Assembly: GCF_000412675.1 (NCBI RefSeq)
Contig: NC_021505.1
Location: forward strand, 3,466,501 to 3,530,500
DNA: 64,000 bases
Origin: Pseudomonas putida NBRC 14164
GTDB taxonomy: Bacteria; Pseudomonadota; Gammaproteobacteria; Pseudomonadales; Pseudomonadaceae
Direction: 5' to 3'
In this document: piece by piece, positions 27,328 through 36,162 of the stretch
How positions within the stretch are numbered: the stretch's first letter is position 1
Layout of the letters: every line of letters begins with the position of its first letter
The notes under the pieces: model-generated
Told to the model about the DNA's origin: nothing
What the model saw: only the letters and a program-made list of their open reading frames with translations
Databases searched by the model: none
Made by a program: the position numbers and the translations under genes

Positions 27328-28092
27328 TTATCGCATCACAAAGCCGCCATCGACAGAAATGGACTGCCCTGTCACGTAGCTGGAGGAGTTACTGCACAGC
27401 CACAACACGGCATCGGCAATTTCTTCGGGGCGGCCGTGGCGGGCCATAGGGATGAGTTGCAACATGCCGTCGAGCGCGTCTTTCTGCCCCGAGGCCACCA
27501 TCTGATCGGCCATGGGGGTCCATATCAGGCCGGGACACACGGCGTTTACACGAATGTTCCGGGCGGCGTATTCCAGAGCGGCGCTTTTGGTCAGGCCGAT
27601 CACACCATGCTTGGCAGCGTGGTAGTTGGCCCGTTGTGCGCCGCCCACCAGGCCACCCAGCGAGGAACAGTTGACGATGGCGCCGCTGCCTTGCTCACGC
27701 ATGTGCTGCAACTGGTATTTCATGCAGGCCCACACACCCCGCAAGTTCACCGACATGACCCGGTCGTAATCCTCGCTGGAGGCATCAGCAGTTTCGGCTA
27801 ACTGGTTCTGGATGCCGGCATTGTTGAACGCGGCGTCCAAGCGGCCAAAGGCGGCAACGGTGGCTTTAACCATCGCTTCAACCTGATCCAGGTCGCTGAC
27901 ATCGCAACCCAAACCGATGGCTCTGTGGCCCTTGCTGACCAGCGCTTCAGCCGCCGATTGGGCGGCTGCGCCGTTGATGTCGGCCAGAGCAACGGCAGCG
28001 CCGGCATCAGCGAATGCCTTGGCGGTAGCCAGGCCAATGCCAGATGCTGCACCGGTGACCAGTGCGACTTGGTTTTGAAAGGAAAAGCTCAA
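27328..28092 (-). CDS. SDR-family oxidoreductase, TTG start
   Basis: 254 residues of the classical SDR fold: TGAASGIG, NNAG, and YHAAK with an upstream SS as the catalytic set. An acidic D after strand 2 (ALADING) suggests NAD(H). The frame is open to 28149, but the extra residues are not SDR-like. A TTG at 28092 stands 8 bases after GGAG and gives the expected N-terminus SFSFQNQVALVTGAA, so it is taken as the start. It heads the minus-strand operon with the PQQ dehydrogenase (48-base gap), driven from the promoter region that holds two LysR-type boxes. Confidence 0.87.
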   Translation of the reverse strand: MSFSFQNQVALVTGAASGIGLATAKAFADAGAAVALADINGAAAQSAAEALVSKGHRAIGLGCDVSDLDQVEAMVKATVAAFGRLDAAFNNAGIQNQLAETADASSEDYDRVMSVNLRGVWACMKYQLQHMREQGSGAIVNCSSLGGLVGGAQRANYHAAKHGVIGLTKSAALEYAARNIRVNAVCPGLIWTPMADQMVASGQKDALDGMLQLIPMARHGRPEEIADAVLWLCSNSSSYVTGQSISVDGGFVMR

Positions 28093-28215
28093 GGATAGAT
28101 CTCCGCTAGCACAATTCACCGAAAAACTGCGAGGCCGGACCCGCGGCATCTCTTATGGTTGGCAGGCTAATCAGGAAAGCTTCTGAGAACTAGGCAGGGA
28201 AAACAGGATGCTCCA

Positions 28216-28273
28216 GTGAGTAAGGCTCATCAATGGGGGCGCCAGATCTGGGTAATTGATGAGCGTTACTCAC
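28216..28273. promoter_or_regulatory. Twin LysR-type boxes in a 19-base inverted repeat
   Basis: GTGAGTAAGGCTCATCAAT (28216-28234) and ATTGATGAGCGTTACTCAC (28255-28273) are inverted repeats with one mismatch and a 20-base spacer. Each arm is itself a short palindrome: TGAG-N5-CTCA at 28217-28229 and 28260-28272. This fits the T-N11-A rule for LysR-type regulators. The centres are 43 bases apart, about four helical turns, as expected for recognition and activation sites. The site lies between the SDR/PQQ operon and the exported cupin gene. Confidence 0.7.
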
Positions 28274-28361
28274 AACTTCATGCCGATTGGCCTCAGTAGT
28301 CGCTACGCTTGTGCTGCATTAAGTTGCCCACTGAAATGATCTTCGCCTCAGGAGCTTACTG

Positions 28362-28850
28362 ATGCCAAAAATCACCGCCGGGTTAGCCCTTGCTACTGCA
28401 CTGATCTCGAATGCGGCCATTGCAGCCCACCCTGCCCCCGATCAACCCATGCTGATTGTGAAGAATGGTGAGCAGCCCTCCATCGAGGGGCCGGCGAGCG
28501 GTTTTGTCGGTAGCGCGCGGATTGATCCGCTATTCCCCACCCGAGCGCCGTCTCGGGTGTCGGCGGGTTACGTCAACTTCCAACCGGGCGGCCGTTCGAT
28601 GTGGCACACCCACCCGCTGGGGCAGGCTTTGGTGGTGACCGCCGGCACAGGCTGGGTTCAGCAAGCGGGTGGTAAGAAGCAGTTGATCAAACCAGGGGAT
28701 GTGATCTGGACGCCCCCAGGTGTCAAACACTGGCACGGCGCAACGGCCACCACCGGCATGACCCATATGGCCATTCAAGAGTCTCTCGACGGCAAGAACG
28801 TTGAATGGCTGGAACCCGTCAGCCAAGCGCAATACGAGGCCGCCGAATGA
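28362..28850 (+). CDS. Exported cupin-domain protein
   Basis: 162 residues with a signal peptide ([22 protein letters not shown]) followed by a cupin barrel with [16 protein letters not shown] and [10 protein letters not shown]. It is the periplasmic paralogue of the cytosolic cupin at 24463-24882. CAGGAG stands 8 bases before the ATG. It is divergent from the SDR/PQQ operon and shares its promoter region with the twin LysR boxes, so both directions are probably induced together. It converges on the LysR gene. Confidence 0.9.
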   Translation: MPKITAGLALATALISNAAIAAHPAPDQPMLIVKNGEQPSIEGPASGFVGSARIDPLFPTRAPSRVSAGYVNFQPGGRSMWHTHPLGQALVVTAGTGWVQQAGGKKQLIKPGDVIWTPPGVKHWHGATATTGMTHMAIQESLDGKNVEWLEPVSQAQYEAAE

Positions 28851-28920
28851 AGTGTGGAAGCACAAAAGCTGAGTGCCAAACCGCGAGGTGTCTGATTTCA
28901 GCAAACACGAACTGGCCTGA

Positions 28921-29838
28921 TCAGGGGCTGATCGGCCCCAACGGCTGAACCTCGCGAATCAGGTCAATCAACAACCGCAAGCCCACCGGCAGTTGCCGGT
29001 GGCTTGAGTAATACATGTGAAAACCCGGCGCGACGCTGGACCAGTCATCCAGCACCCTGAGCAAATCGCCGGAGGCCACCAGCGGCGTGATCACCGGCTC
29101 AGGCGCGTACATCAAGCCAGCGCCGTGCCGAACCAATGACACGCCAATGCGCGTCTCATCAATGGTGATCGCCCCCGGAACAGCGATGGCCAACTGTTCG
29201 CCATCCTTCTCGAATTCCCAGTCGTACATCCGGTCATTGCCAAGACGAATCCGTAAGCAGCGGTGCTTGAGCAAATCGAGCGGATGCTTCGGCTCGCCAA
29301 AGCGATGGAGGTAGTTGGCAGAGCCTGCCACCACCCAGCGAATGTCCGGCGACAGGCGCTGGGCGATCATGTCTTCCGGCACCGTACCGCCATAACGAAT
29401 GCCTGCGTCATGCCCGCCACCAATCACATCCACCAAACGGTTGGTGACCGTCAGGTCGATTTCGATGTCGGGGTAACGGTCATTGAAAAGGGGTAATACG
29501 GGGCCAAGGAGAAAATCCGCGCCATCGCTCAAGGTGTTTAAACGAATGCGTCCAGTGGGCTCATCGCGGTAGCGATTGAGCACCTCCATCGCCTGGCCGA
29601 TTTCATCGATAGGCCCACTGATCAGGGAATGCAACTCTTCGCCGGCGGCGGTCAGCGTCACACTGCGGGTGGTTCGATTCAGCAGCCGAACACCAAGGCG
29701 AGTCTCCAGACCTTTGATTGCATGGCTGAGCGCCGACGCGCTGATACCCACATCAAGGCCTGCCCGGTTAAAACTCTGGTGGCGGACAATAGCCAGAAAG
29801 TAAACGAAGTCGGCCAGGTTGGCACGGCTGAGTTGCAT
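28921..29838 (-). CDS. LysR-family transcriptional regulator
   Basis: 305 residues: a winged helix (LADFVYFLAIVRHQSFNRAG, then ISASALSHAIKGLE) and the periplasmic-binding-like effector domain. The C-terminal PVGLRLLIDLIRE is usual for the LysR group that controls SDR or aldehyde reductase genes. ATG 29838 follows AGGAG by 6 bases; the longer open frame is not family-like. It lies just beyond the exported cupin and is the obvious candidate to bind the twin T-N11-A boxes at 28216-28273. Confidence 0.92.
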   Translation of the reverse strand: MQLSRANLADFVYFLAIVRHQSFNRAGLDVGISASALSHAIKGLETRLGVRLLNRTTRSVTLTAAGEELHSLISGPIDEIGQAMEVLNRYRDEPTGRIRLNTLSDGADFLLGPVLPLFNDRYPDIEIDLTVTNRLVDVIGGGHDAGIRYGGTVPEDMIAQRLSPDIRWVVAGSANYLHRFGEPKHPLDLLKHRCLRIRLGNDRMYDWEFEKDGEQLAIAVPGAITIDETRIGVSLVRHGAGLMYAPEPVITPLVASGDLLRVLDDWSSVAPGFHMYYSSHRQLPVGLRLLIDLIREVQPLGPISP

Positions 29839-30071
29839 GGGCGGCTCCTGCTGACAAAGACGGTTCGCGGATGTCTCTATACCAGCATTAGCAGCTTTCG
29901 TTAACAGGCCCCTCATTCGAAGCTCATTTCTCAGCGCCGGCCTGGCCAGGCGCTAGGGGCAATCACAGCGCCACCTGTGCCAAACAGCCAGGCAAAGCCC
30001 GTTTGAACCAGAACACTGGGTGCGTCACCCACGGAAGGTCGCTGCGCACGCCAAAAATGTCACGGACAGCA

Positions 30072-32297
30072 TTACGACTGCCTGGGTGTCAACACAGAGG
30101 CGGTAGCGTTCTCGCTGGAGAAAACAAGGAACGCCAAGTGGGCCTCATAGCGATTGAGCACATCATCTATGACCTGCTGTTTGGTCAGGCCCATCAAGTC
30201 ATAACCGCCAGACCCCGTCTGGGTGAACACCTCCAAACGGTAATAGACATCGATCTCGCGCGTCATGCGGCCACTGAACATGGGCACAGGCGCCTCGACA
30301 ATAGCGACGTGGTAATGGAAGTCACGGAATTCGTCCATCGATACCTGCAGCAGCGGTTCCTCGATACCGCTGGTATTGACCAGGTTTTCCCGGGTGACGT
30401 GATAGCCCTGATGGCGGAATTCAGCGACGACTTCGCCCAGCGCTGGCCCGACTGTCCGGTCCAGGAACTGGGTGACCTGGTGCAGCGATGGGTACGCCCG
30501 CAGGTGCTCGAGCCGTTGCTTCCAGGAGCGCTCCGGTACATGCCCCCCGCTCGCCGCCATCGAGGGACGGCGCAGCACGCGCCCTTCACGTTCGGCACGT
30601 TCCATGCGCAATACCTTGTAGAAGGATGCCATCACCAGATGAGCAATGACCGTCACCGGTAGCGCAAAGATCAGCGTTGCATACTCCATGGTCGTGACCC
30701 CACCTGCGACCAGCATCGCCACAGTGAGCATGGCCGTGAGCAAGGCCCAGAAAATCCGCAACCAGCTCGGGCCGTCCTGGGAAGGGTCGGGAATCGTTGC
30801 AGAAAAGTTCGACATCACCATCGCCCCGGAGTTGGCGCTGGTGAGGTAGAACAGCAAGCCTGACAGCGTTGCCAGTCCAATCAGGAACGTCGAGCCCGGG
30901 AACATCTGAAGCAGTGCATACCAACCCCGCTCGGGGCTGTCCATCGCCAGCGTGGCAAACTCGGTGTTGCCCTGGAGCACCTGAAAAAGTGCGCTGTTGC
31001 CGAACAGCGAGACAATGATGAAATCGCACAGTACCGGCGCTGTGACTGCCGCCAGGACGAATTCACGCAAGGTGCGGCCCCGCGAGATTCGCGCCAGGAA
31101 CACGCCGACGAATGGCCCCCAGGCCAGCCAGAAGGCCCAGAAAAACAACGTCCACCCCCCCATCCAGCCGGCCCCGTCGGGCTCGTAGGCAAACGTCTGG
31201 AATGTACGCGCAGGAAAGGTGACGAGAAACTGACCGATGTTCGACACCAGTGCATTCAACAAGAACGCCGTCTGCCCTGTTATCAGGATGTACAGCATCA
31301 TCGCCACGGCGCTCCAAAGGTTCAACTCGGCGATCCAGCGGATGCCTCGGTCAACCCCGGAGGTGGTGGCCGCAATGGTAAGCGCCACAGCACCCATCAC
31401 CAATGCGATCTGTAATGAGAGGCCCTGTTCCAGGGCGAATATCAGCGAAAAACCAACACTCAGCAATACCACACCTATACCCATCGACGTGGCGACTCCA
31501 AACACGGTGCCGACCAGCGCAATGATACTGATGCCATCGCCCAAGGGGCCGCGTACGCGTTTGCCAAACAGCGGGTAAAGCGCGGCGCGAATCGACAGCG
31601 GCATGTCCCACCGATAGGCGAAATAACCCATGGCCATTCCCAGCAGGGCATACATCGCCCACCCTGCGATGCCATAGTGAAACATGGTCCAGATGACCGC
31701 GTCCTGCATGGCCTGGGCAGTACCGCCTTCGCCGCTGGGCGGGTACAAGTACTGTACGACCGGGCCGGTGACCGAATAGAACAGCATGTCTATGCCGACC
31801 CCTGCGGCGAACAGCATGGCAACCCAGGTCACCAGCTTGTACTGCGGCCGCGAGTGGTCAGGGCCGATGCGCACGTCCCCTTCCCTGGATAACGCCACCC
31901 ACAGCACGAAGCCGACGACCAGGGTCATCGTCAGCACGTAGTACCAACCCAGGTTCGTCGCAATCCAGTCGGTTGTCCGCTTCATCGCCGAGCGTGCTGC
32001 ATCGGGCATGAGGATCGTGGTAATGGAAAACACCAGGATCACCATTGACGAGATCAGCAGAACGCGCCAGTTGATGCGCGCCTCCTGATGTACGACCAAT
32101 TGGCCGTGACCTTTGCTGAGGTCACTGCGAGATACGGGAGGATCGTCAGCGTCGCCTGGTCGGCCAGGGCGGCGTGCCGTGCCGCCGAATTTGCTGCGCT
32201 CGAGTGCTGGCATCGACTTCACGCAGGGGCCAGCAGTCGTTGAAGTGGTCGGATCGTTACCGTTGCAGTGTTGATCCTTGGGAGGTACGAAGGGCAT
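30072..32297 (-). CDS. BCCT-family choline/betaine transporter with regulatory tail
   Basis: 741 residues with twelve membrane helices and BCCT landmarks: AGVGIDMLFYSVTGPV, MFHYGIAGWAMY, and the glycine stretch in VATSMGIGVV. A hydrophilic N-terminal arm of about 75 residues precedes helix 1, and a 190-residue cytosolic tail follows the last helix. The long tail is the BetT arrangement, where it tunes activity to osmolarity. Helix-8 aromatics, WTLFFWAFWLAWGPFVG, line the trimethylammonium site, so choline is the likely substrate. AGGAG is 7 bases before ATG 32297. Symbol withheld because several BCCT paralogues occur in this genus. Confidence 0.93.
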   Translation of the reverse strand: MPFVPPKDQHCNGNDPTTSTTAGPCVKSMPALERSKFGGTARRPGRPGDADDPPVSRSDLSKGHGQLVVHQEARINWRVLLISSMVILVFSITTILMPDAARSAMKRTTDWIATNLGWYYVLTMTLVVGFVLWVALSREGDVRIGPDHSRPQYKLVTWVAMLFAAGVGIDMLFYSVTGPVVQYLYPPSGEGGTAQAMQDAVIWTMFHYGIAGWAMYALLGMAMGYFAYRWDMPLSIRAALYPLFGKRVRGPLGDGISIIALVGTVFGVATSMGIGVVLLSVGFSLIFALEQGLSLQIALVMGAVALTIAATTSGVDRGIRWIAELNLWSAVAMMLYILITGQTAFLLNALVSNIGQFLVTFPARTFQTFAYEPDGAGWMGGWTLFFWAFWLAWGPFVGVFLARISRGRTLREFVLAAVTAPVLCDFIIVSLFGNSALFQVLQGNTEFATLAMDSPERGWYALLQMFPGSTFLIGLATLSGLLFYLTSANSGAMVMSNFSATIPDPSQDGPSWLRIFWALLTAMLTVAMLVAGGVTTMEYATLIFALPVTVIAHLVMASFYKVLRMERAEREGRVLRRPSMAASGGHVPERSWKQRLEHLRAYPSLHQVTQFLDRTVGPALGEVVAEFRHQGYHVTRENLVNTSGIEEPLLQVSMDEFRDFHYHVAIVEAPVPMFSGRMTREIDVYYRLEVFTQTGSGGYDLMGLTKQQVIDDVLNRYEAHLAFLVFSSENATASVLTPRQS

Positions 32298-32871
32298 GAG
32301 CTTTCTCCTGTTGCGTACTTCATTCAACTCCGCCTGATCAGGCCTGCCTCACAGTAGGAGCGAATTCCATCCATTCGGTTGTTTCATGCGATTGCACGCG
32401 CGCGTATGCGCGTTTGGGCAGCAGTCCTCAAGGCAGGCTCGCCCGGCGCCAGCGCAAGTGCGTGAAAGGGCCTGATGATGACGACCACATTGATCGTGCG
32501 GGGCAGGATTGCCGGATCTGGACCAGGCTCCGTTGGCCGGGCGCAAGGCAGACAGCACAAGAGTGTTACGCATGTCGGCTGGATACACCGCAGTTCAGGC
32601 CCGCAGTGTCAATCAAGCGTTTCAACTGAGCCTTGGCTCAATTGAGGGTGGAAGCCCTGGGCAGGGAGCATCGCCAGGGGTGGCGTCGTCGCTGTTGCCG
32701 GACGACGTATGGGGAATGTTCTGGTGGAACCCGCGAATTGTAACGATACAGGCAGTCAAATAGAAGGCTCACCCACAGCTATCGGTCAGAAGCGGCGGAA
32801 AACGATGTGGCCAGTACGTGTCGGCAAAATCAGGGGCAACGCGGAGACCTCCGTTTGGCAAGGCAATCTGC
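32298..32871. other. 574-base stretch without a convincing gene
   Basis: The first 100 bases should hold the promoter of the BCCT gene. Short frames on the plus strand (for example 32572-32763) show no signal peptide, no domain and no good ribosome site. A near-perfect hairpin lies at 32622-32645. The 10-base palindrome CCTGATCAGG stands at about 32333-32342. Nothing else was recognised, and the stretch adjoins a decayed transporter gene, so it may be eroded sequence. Confidence 0.5.
32622..32645. repeat. Short-loop inverted repeat in the gene-free stretch
   Basis: TCAACTGAGCC and GGCTCAATTGA pair over 10 of 11 positions around a TT loop. There is no T-run on either side and no gene it would terminate. 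It could be an operator or part of a small RNA; no function is assigned. Confidence 0.4.
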
Positions 32872-33468
32872 TCAGGTGATGGTCAGTGCAATGATCACCG
32901 GCCCACAGACCGCCAGCAGAACGTTGGAGATGGCATAGCACACGGTGAAGCCGATGACCGGCGTATTGCTGCCGGACTGCCCGATGATCTTGTTCATCGA
33001 CACCGCTTCAGTTTGCGCGCCGGCCAGCGCTTCGACACTGCCGCTGCGCCCGCTCAGGGTAATCACATCGCCACGGCGCAATAACGTGTCGGGCAACAGT
33101 GGCAAATCCAGGCCTGGCGAGTAATGCCGGCGACATAGCAGCCCATGCGCGTCGCACCCACCAACGCCTGCTTGATCTGTCTCAAGGTTCTGCCCGCCAG
33201 CTTGCGCGAGGTGAGCACGCACGACGATACGCGTATAGGGAATGCCCAAGGCAGCGTCCTTCTGCTCGATGCCCAATGAGCGCTCGAACGCTCGTGCACT
33301 TCAATCCCTATTTGCCCAATGAGCAGCCCCAAGAGCAGTGCACCGGCAACGGAGCCCAGGTGAATGCTGCCCAGGTGTATCCGCCCCAGCAGGACGCCCG
33401 AGGCGATGGCCAGGAATACAGCGATTTCAGGGTTTGCACGCAAGTGCCTGGAGCACGAACTCGATCAT
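32872..33468 (-). pseudogene. Decayed AspT/YidE-type antiporter
   Basis: Pieces of one transporter family remain in order. MIEFVLQAL starts at ATG 33468. One extra T shifts the frame, and RANPEIAVFLAIASGVLLG and VAGALLLGLLIGQIGIEV follow. Then comes part of the TrkA-C domain (ALGIPYTR, DLPLLPDTLLRRGDVITLSGR) in another frame. Finally, after the loss of the second membrane half, the family C-terminus PVIGFTVCYAISNVLLAVCGPVIIALT. A complete gene would be about 1.6 kb; 0.6 kb is left, with at least two frame changes and one large deletion. Confidence 0.82.
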
Positions 33469-33549
33469 TGGCGTTGTCCCTTCACTCACTGTGATGCAGG
33501 TGCCCTGCGTTGCTGCACCGTCGGCCTGGCCCGGGCGCTACCCCTGCGA

Positions 33550-36081
33550 TCAGCGCTTGCCGCCGGTGAACCAGCGCATGTAAGGGTTCTCTGCGGCGAT
33601 TGGCGCCAAGGCCCGCGCCTCACGCATCCAGGCCTGACGATCGCCGTTGTACGCCAGCAGCGACCACTCATAAAAACGATGCAGCAACGCCCACTCCTCA
33701 TCCACCGCGGTTTGCACCGAAGGGTTGGCATTTTCCAATGGCGGCCTTACCCGCAGCGCCAGCAATGCTGGCAGGACACGGGTGATTTCGCGGGGCCGGA
33801 CCCACGGCGCGTACTCGATACGGGGCCGATCATCGGTCACCGGCTGGGCGTCGCCGGCATAACGCTCAAGCCCTTGCCTGTCAGTCACCCGGGTGGCCAG
33901 CATCGCTTCGACCGAACTTATCCCGACCTCGGCCAAAGCCGCCGAAACCTGGGGTTGCTCGAAGCGTTGGCGAATGCGCGAAACATCCAGCACCATCGGC
34001 GTTGCCGAACCGATCAACAGCATCTCGTGGAACTCGGTGGTCCATAACGCGGCATGCGGGAACACGTCCAGAAAACTGCGTACCAGCGCGCGCGTGTCCT
34101 CGTCATTCTGTGTAGGAAGCGGTAGCCATTGCGCGACCAGGCCATGCTCGTGCAATCGAGACGCTGCCAACTGGTAAAAATCGCGCGAATACAGGTTGAC
34201 CACACCTGCCGCTGAGGGAGGTGGTGGCTCAAGGGTGATCACGTCGTATCGTTGCTCGTTGCGCAAAAGCTCGCGGCGCCCATCACGCAGACGGATGTCA
34301 AGGCGTGGATCGTTAACAGCACCATAGTTGCCCGAGAACAGTGGCGCTGCAGCCAGCACCTGCGGCAGCAATTCGGCCACCACCGGGTGCTCAAGGCCTG
34401 GATAGCGCAGCATCGCCCCGGCGGTGATGCCGGTGCCGAAGCCGATCACCAGTGCCGAGCGCGGCTCGCCGCGATGGATCAGCAAAGGCACTAATGCCTG
34501 CAACCGCATGTAGCGCAGGGACGGCATGGCATCACCGGTGTTGGACACACCCTGGATGTACAGCCGGTTGAACGCTTGCCCTTGGCGCTGCTGGCTGACC
34601 ACTGCCACCGTGCCACCGCGGCCTTCCTGGTAGAACACCAGTTCGCCGCTCCGAGCGCCTGGCAACAACTGCGCCAGCCGGTCTGATGGGGTGAAGACGC
34701 CGGTAACAAGGGTTGCACCGCCAACCAGCAACACCACGGCCCGCATGCCCTTGTGCACAGCGTGGCCGCGCCAGGCCGCGACGGCCCCGATCGCCGCCGC
34801 CACGCATGCGAGTCCAACCAGGGTACGCACCAGCCCAAGTTCAGGGACCAGGACAAACCCTGTGAGCATGACACCAATGATCCCGCCCAGGGTATTGAGG
34901 GCAATCACCGCCCCAACGTCACGCCCCACCCGGCCGCTGTCCACGGCCAGTCGCAGTGCCAGGGGGAATGCCGCACCGAGTAAAGTGGTCGGTACAAACA
35001 CCACGCACAATGCGGCAGCCGCAAAGCGTGCGCACATCCCTGCCAATTGGCTGCCGGTCAGGTGCACCACTTGGCTTTCCAGCAGCGTCTGCAAGGCCAC
35101 CAGCCAACGCCCGAGCCCGGCAATCTGCAACAACGCCAGCAGCCCGGCGGACGCGATCAGCAAGGCGAACAGGCCCCAAGGGTCACGGATGCGGTCGGCG
35201 CGCCGGGCGTACAATGCACTGCCCAGAACCAGCCCCGCCAGGTAAGTGGCCAGCACCACCGAGAACGCAAACGCGCGCGTGCTCATGAATTGCACGATCG
35301 ATTGCGTCCACACCACTTCGTATCCGAGCGCCACGCCGCCCGCCAGGCAATACAGGGCGATCGCCAGGCGAGCCTGCGGCGTGCGCGGCAGCGCAGTGTC
35401 GCCCGAGGTCGGCAGGGGCCGCTCGTCCCTGCTGCAACCGCACCAGGCGCCCAACGCGGCCAGCAGGTTCAATGCCCCCGCCACGCAGGCGGCACCGGTG
35501 ACCCCGAGCAGAGGCAGCAAGACGAATGCCGCCAGCAAGGTGCCGCAGATCGCGCCGGCGGTATTGGCGGCGTACAATCGACCACCTGCCTCGCCCGTCT
35601 GCGCCTCAGTGGGGGTCAGCGCGCGAACCAGCACAGGCAAGGTTCCGCCCATCAAAAATGCCGGTAGCCCGACCAGGCTGAATGGCAGCAGCCAGGCCAG
35701 CAAGCCGACACTCGCCTCCAGGCGAGCAAACAGTGCCGCACTCTGCGCCAGGCCCAGGGTCGCCGCCACGGCCAGTACCGCAACCGCCAACTCCAGCCCC
35801 GCATACAGTTTCAACGGCTGACTCAGCCGGTCTGCCCAGCGACCGAACAGCAGGCCACCCAGTGCCAGCCCCGCAAAAAACGCACTGATGCCTGCCGTGA
35901 TGGCGTAGACCTCAACCCCGACCACCAGCGACAGCTGCTTGACCCAAAGTACTTGGTAGATCAGCGCTGCACCGCCAGAGGCGAACAGCAGCGCCGCAGG
36001 CATCAGCCATTGCAGCGGTGCTTGCGTTTCGGCAGCGCCGGGATTGTCGGTACGGGGAAGGTTCACAACTGCTGGCATCAT
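33550..36081 (-). CDS. Fused membrane transporter / spermidine synthase-like protein
   Basis: 843 residues. About 14 hydrophobic helices fill residues 25-480 in two related blocks (LYQVLWVKQLSLVVG and LGYEVVWTQSIVQFM open each block, the signature of this family). A Rossmann domain related to spermidine synthase follows (SALVIGFGTGITAGAM, then RYDVITLEPPPPSAAGVVNLYSRDFYQ). The Asp that accepts the amine in true SpeE (within a DSTDP-like motif) is replaced by LEPPPPS here, so polyamine synthesis is doubtful. The first in-frame TTG was rejected for ATG 36081 (or 36078), after AAGG. It follows the arylsulfatase across a terminator. Confidence 0.88.
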   Translation of the reverse strand: MMPAVVNLPRTDNPGAAETQAPLQWLMPAALLFASGGAALIYQVLWVKQLSLVVGVEVYAITAGISAFFAGLALGGLLFGRWADRLSQPLKLYAGLELAVAVLAVAATLGLAQSAALFARLEASVGLLAWLLPFSLVGLPAFLMGGTLPVLVRALTPTEAQTGEAGGRLYAANTAGAICGTLLAAFVLLPLLGVTGAACVAGALNLLAALGAWCGCSRDERPLPTSGDTALPRTPQARLAIALYCLAGGVALGYEVVWTQSIVQFMSTRAFAFSVVLATYLAGLVLGSALYARRADRIRDPWGLFALLIASAGLLALLQIAGLGRWLVALQTLLESQVVHLTGSQLAGMCARFAAAALCVVFVPTTLLGAAFPLALRLAVDSGRVGRDVGAVIALNTLGGIIGVMLTGFVLVPELGLVRTLVGLACVAAAIGAVAAWRGHAVHKGMRAVVLLVGGATLVTGVFTPSDRLAQLLPGARSGELVFYQEGRGGTVAVVSQQRQGQAFNRLYIQGVSNTGDAMPSLRYMRLQALVPLLIHRGEPRSALVIGFGTGITAGAMLRYPGLEHPVVAELLPQVLAAAPLFSGNYGAVNDPRLDIRLRDGRRELLRNEQRYDVITLEPPPPSAAGVVNLYSRDFYQLAASRLHEHGLVAQWLPLPTQNDEDTRALVRSFLDVFPHAALWTTEFHEMLLIGSATPMVLDVSRIRQRFEQPQVSAALAEVGISSVEAMLATRVTDRQGLERYAGDAQPVTDDRPRIEYAPWVRPREITRVLPALLALRVRPPLENANPSVQTAVDEEWALLHRFYEWSLLAYNGDRQAWMREARALAPIAAENPYMRWFTGGKR

Positions 36082-36129
36082 CAAGCCTTAGCGGACCCGA
36101 AGGCCTGTCCGCACTGGATATGAAAGAAT

Positions 36130-36150
36130 GCGCCCGCCAAGGGCGGGCGC
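36130..36150 (-). terminator. Intrinsic terminator after the arylsulfatase gene
   Basis: GCGCCCGCC and GGCGGGCGC form a perfect 9-base GC stem with a 3-base loop. On the minus strand it is followed by ATTCTTTCATAT. It starts 13 bases after the arylsulfatase stop and should end the long minus-strand envelope operon. Confidence 0.75.
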
Positions 36151-36162
36151 GGGGCGTTGCCG

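Noticed and set aside
32572..32763. A 63-codon plus-strand frame in the gene-free stretch
   Set aside because: No ribosome site, no domain, and it crosses the hairpin; judged non-coding.
33550..36081. True spermidine synthase
   Set aside because: The acidic amine-binding motif is replaced by LEPPPPS and the domain is attached to a large membrane part.
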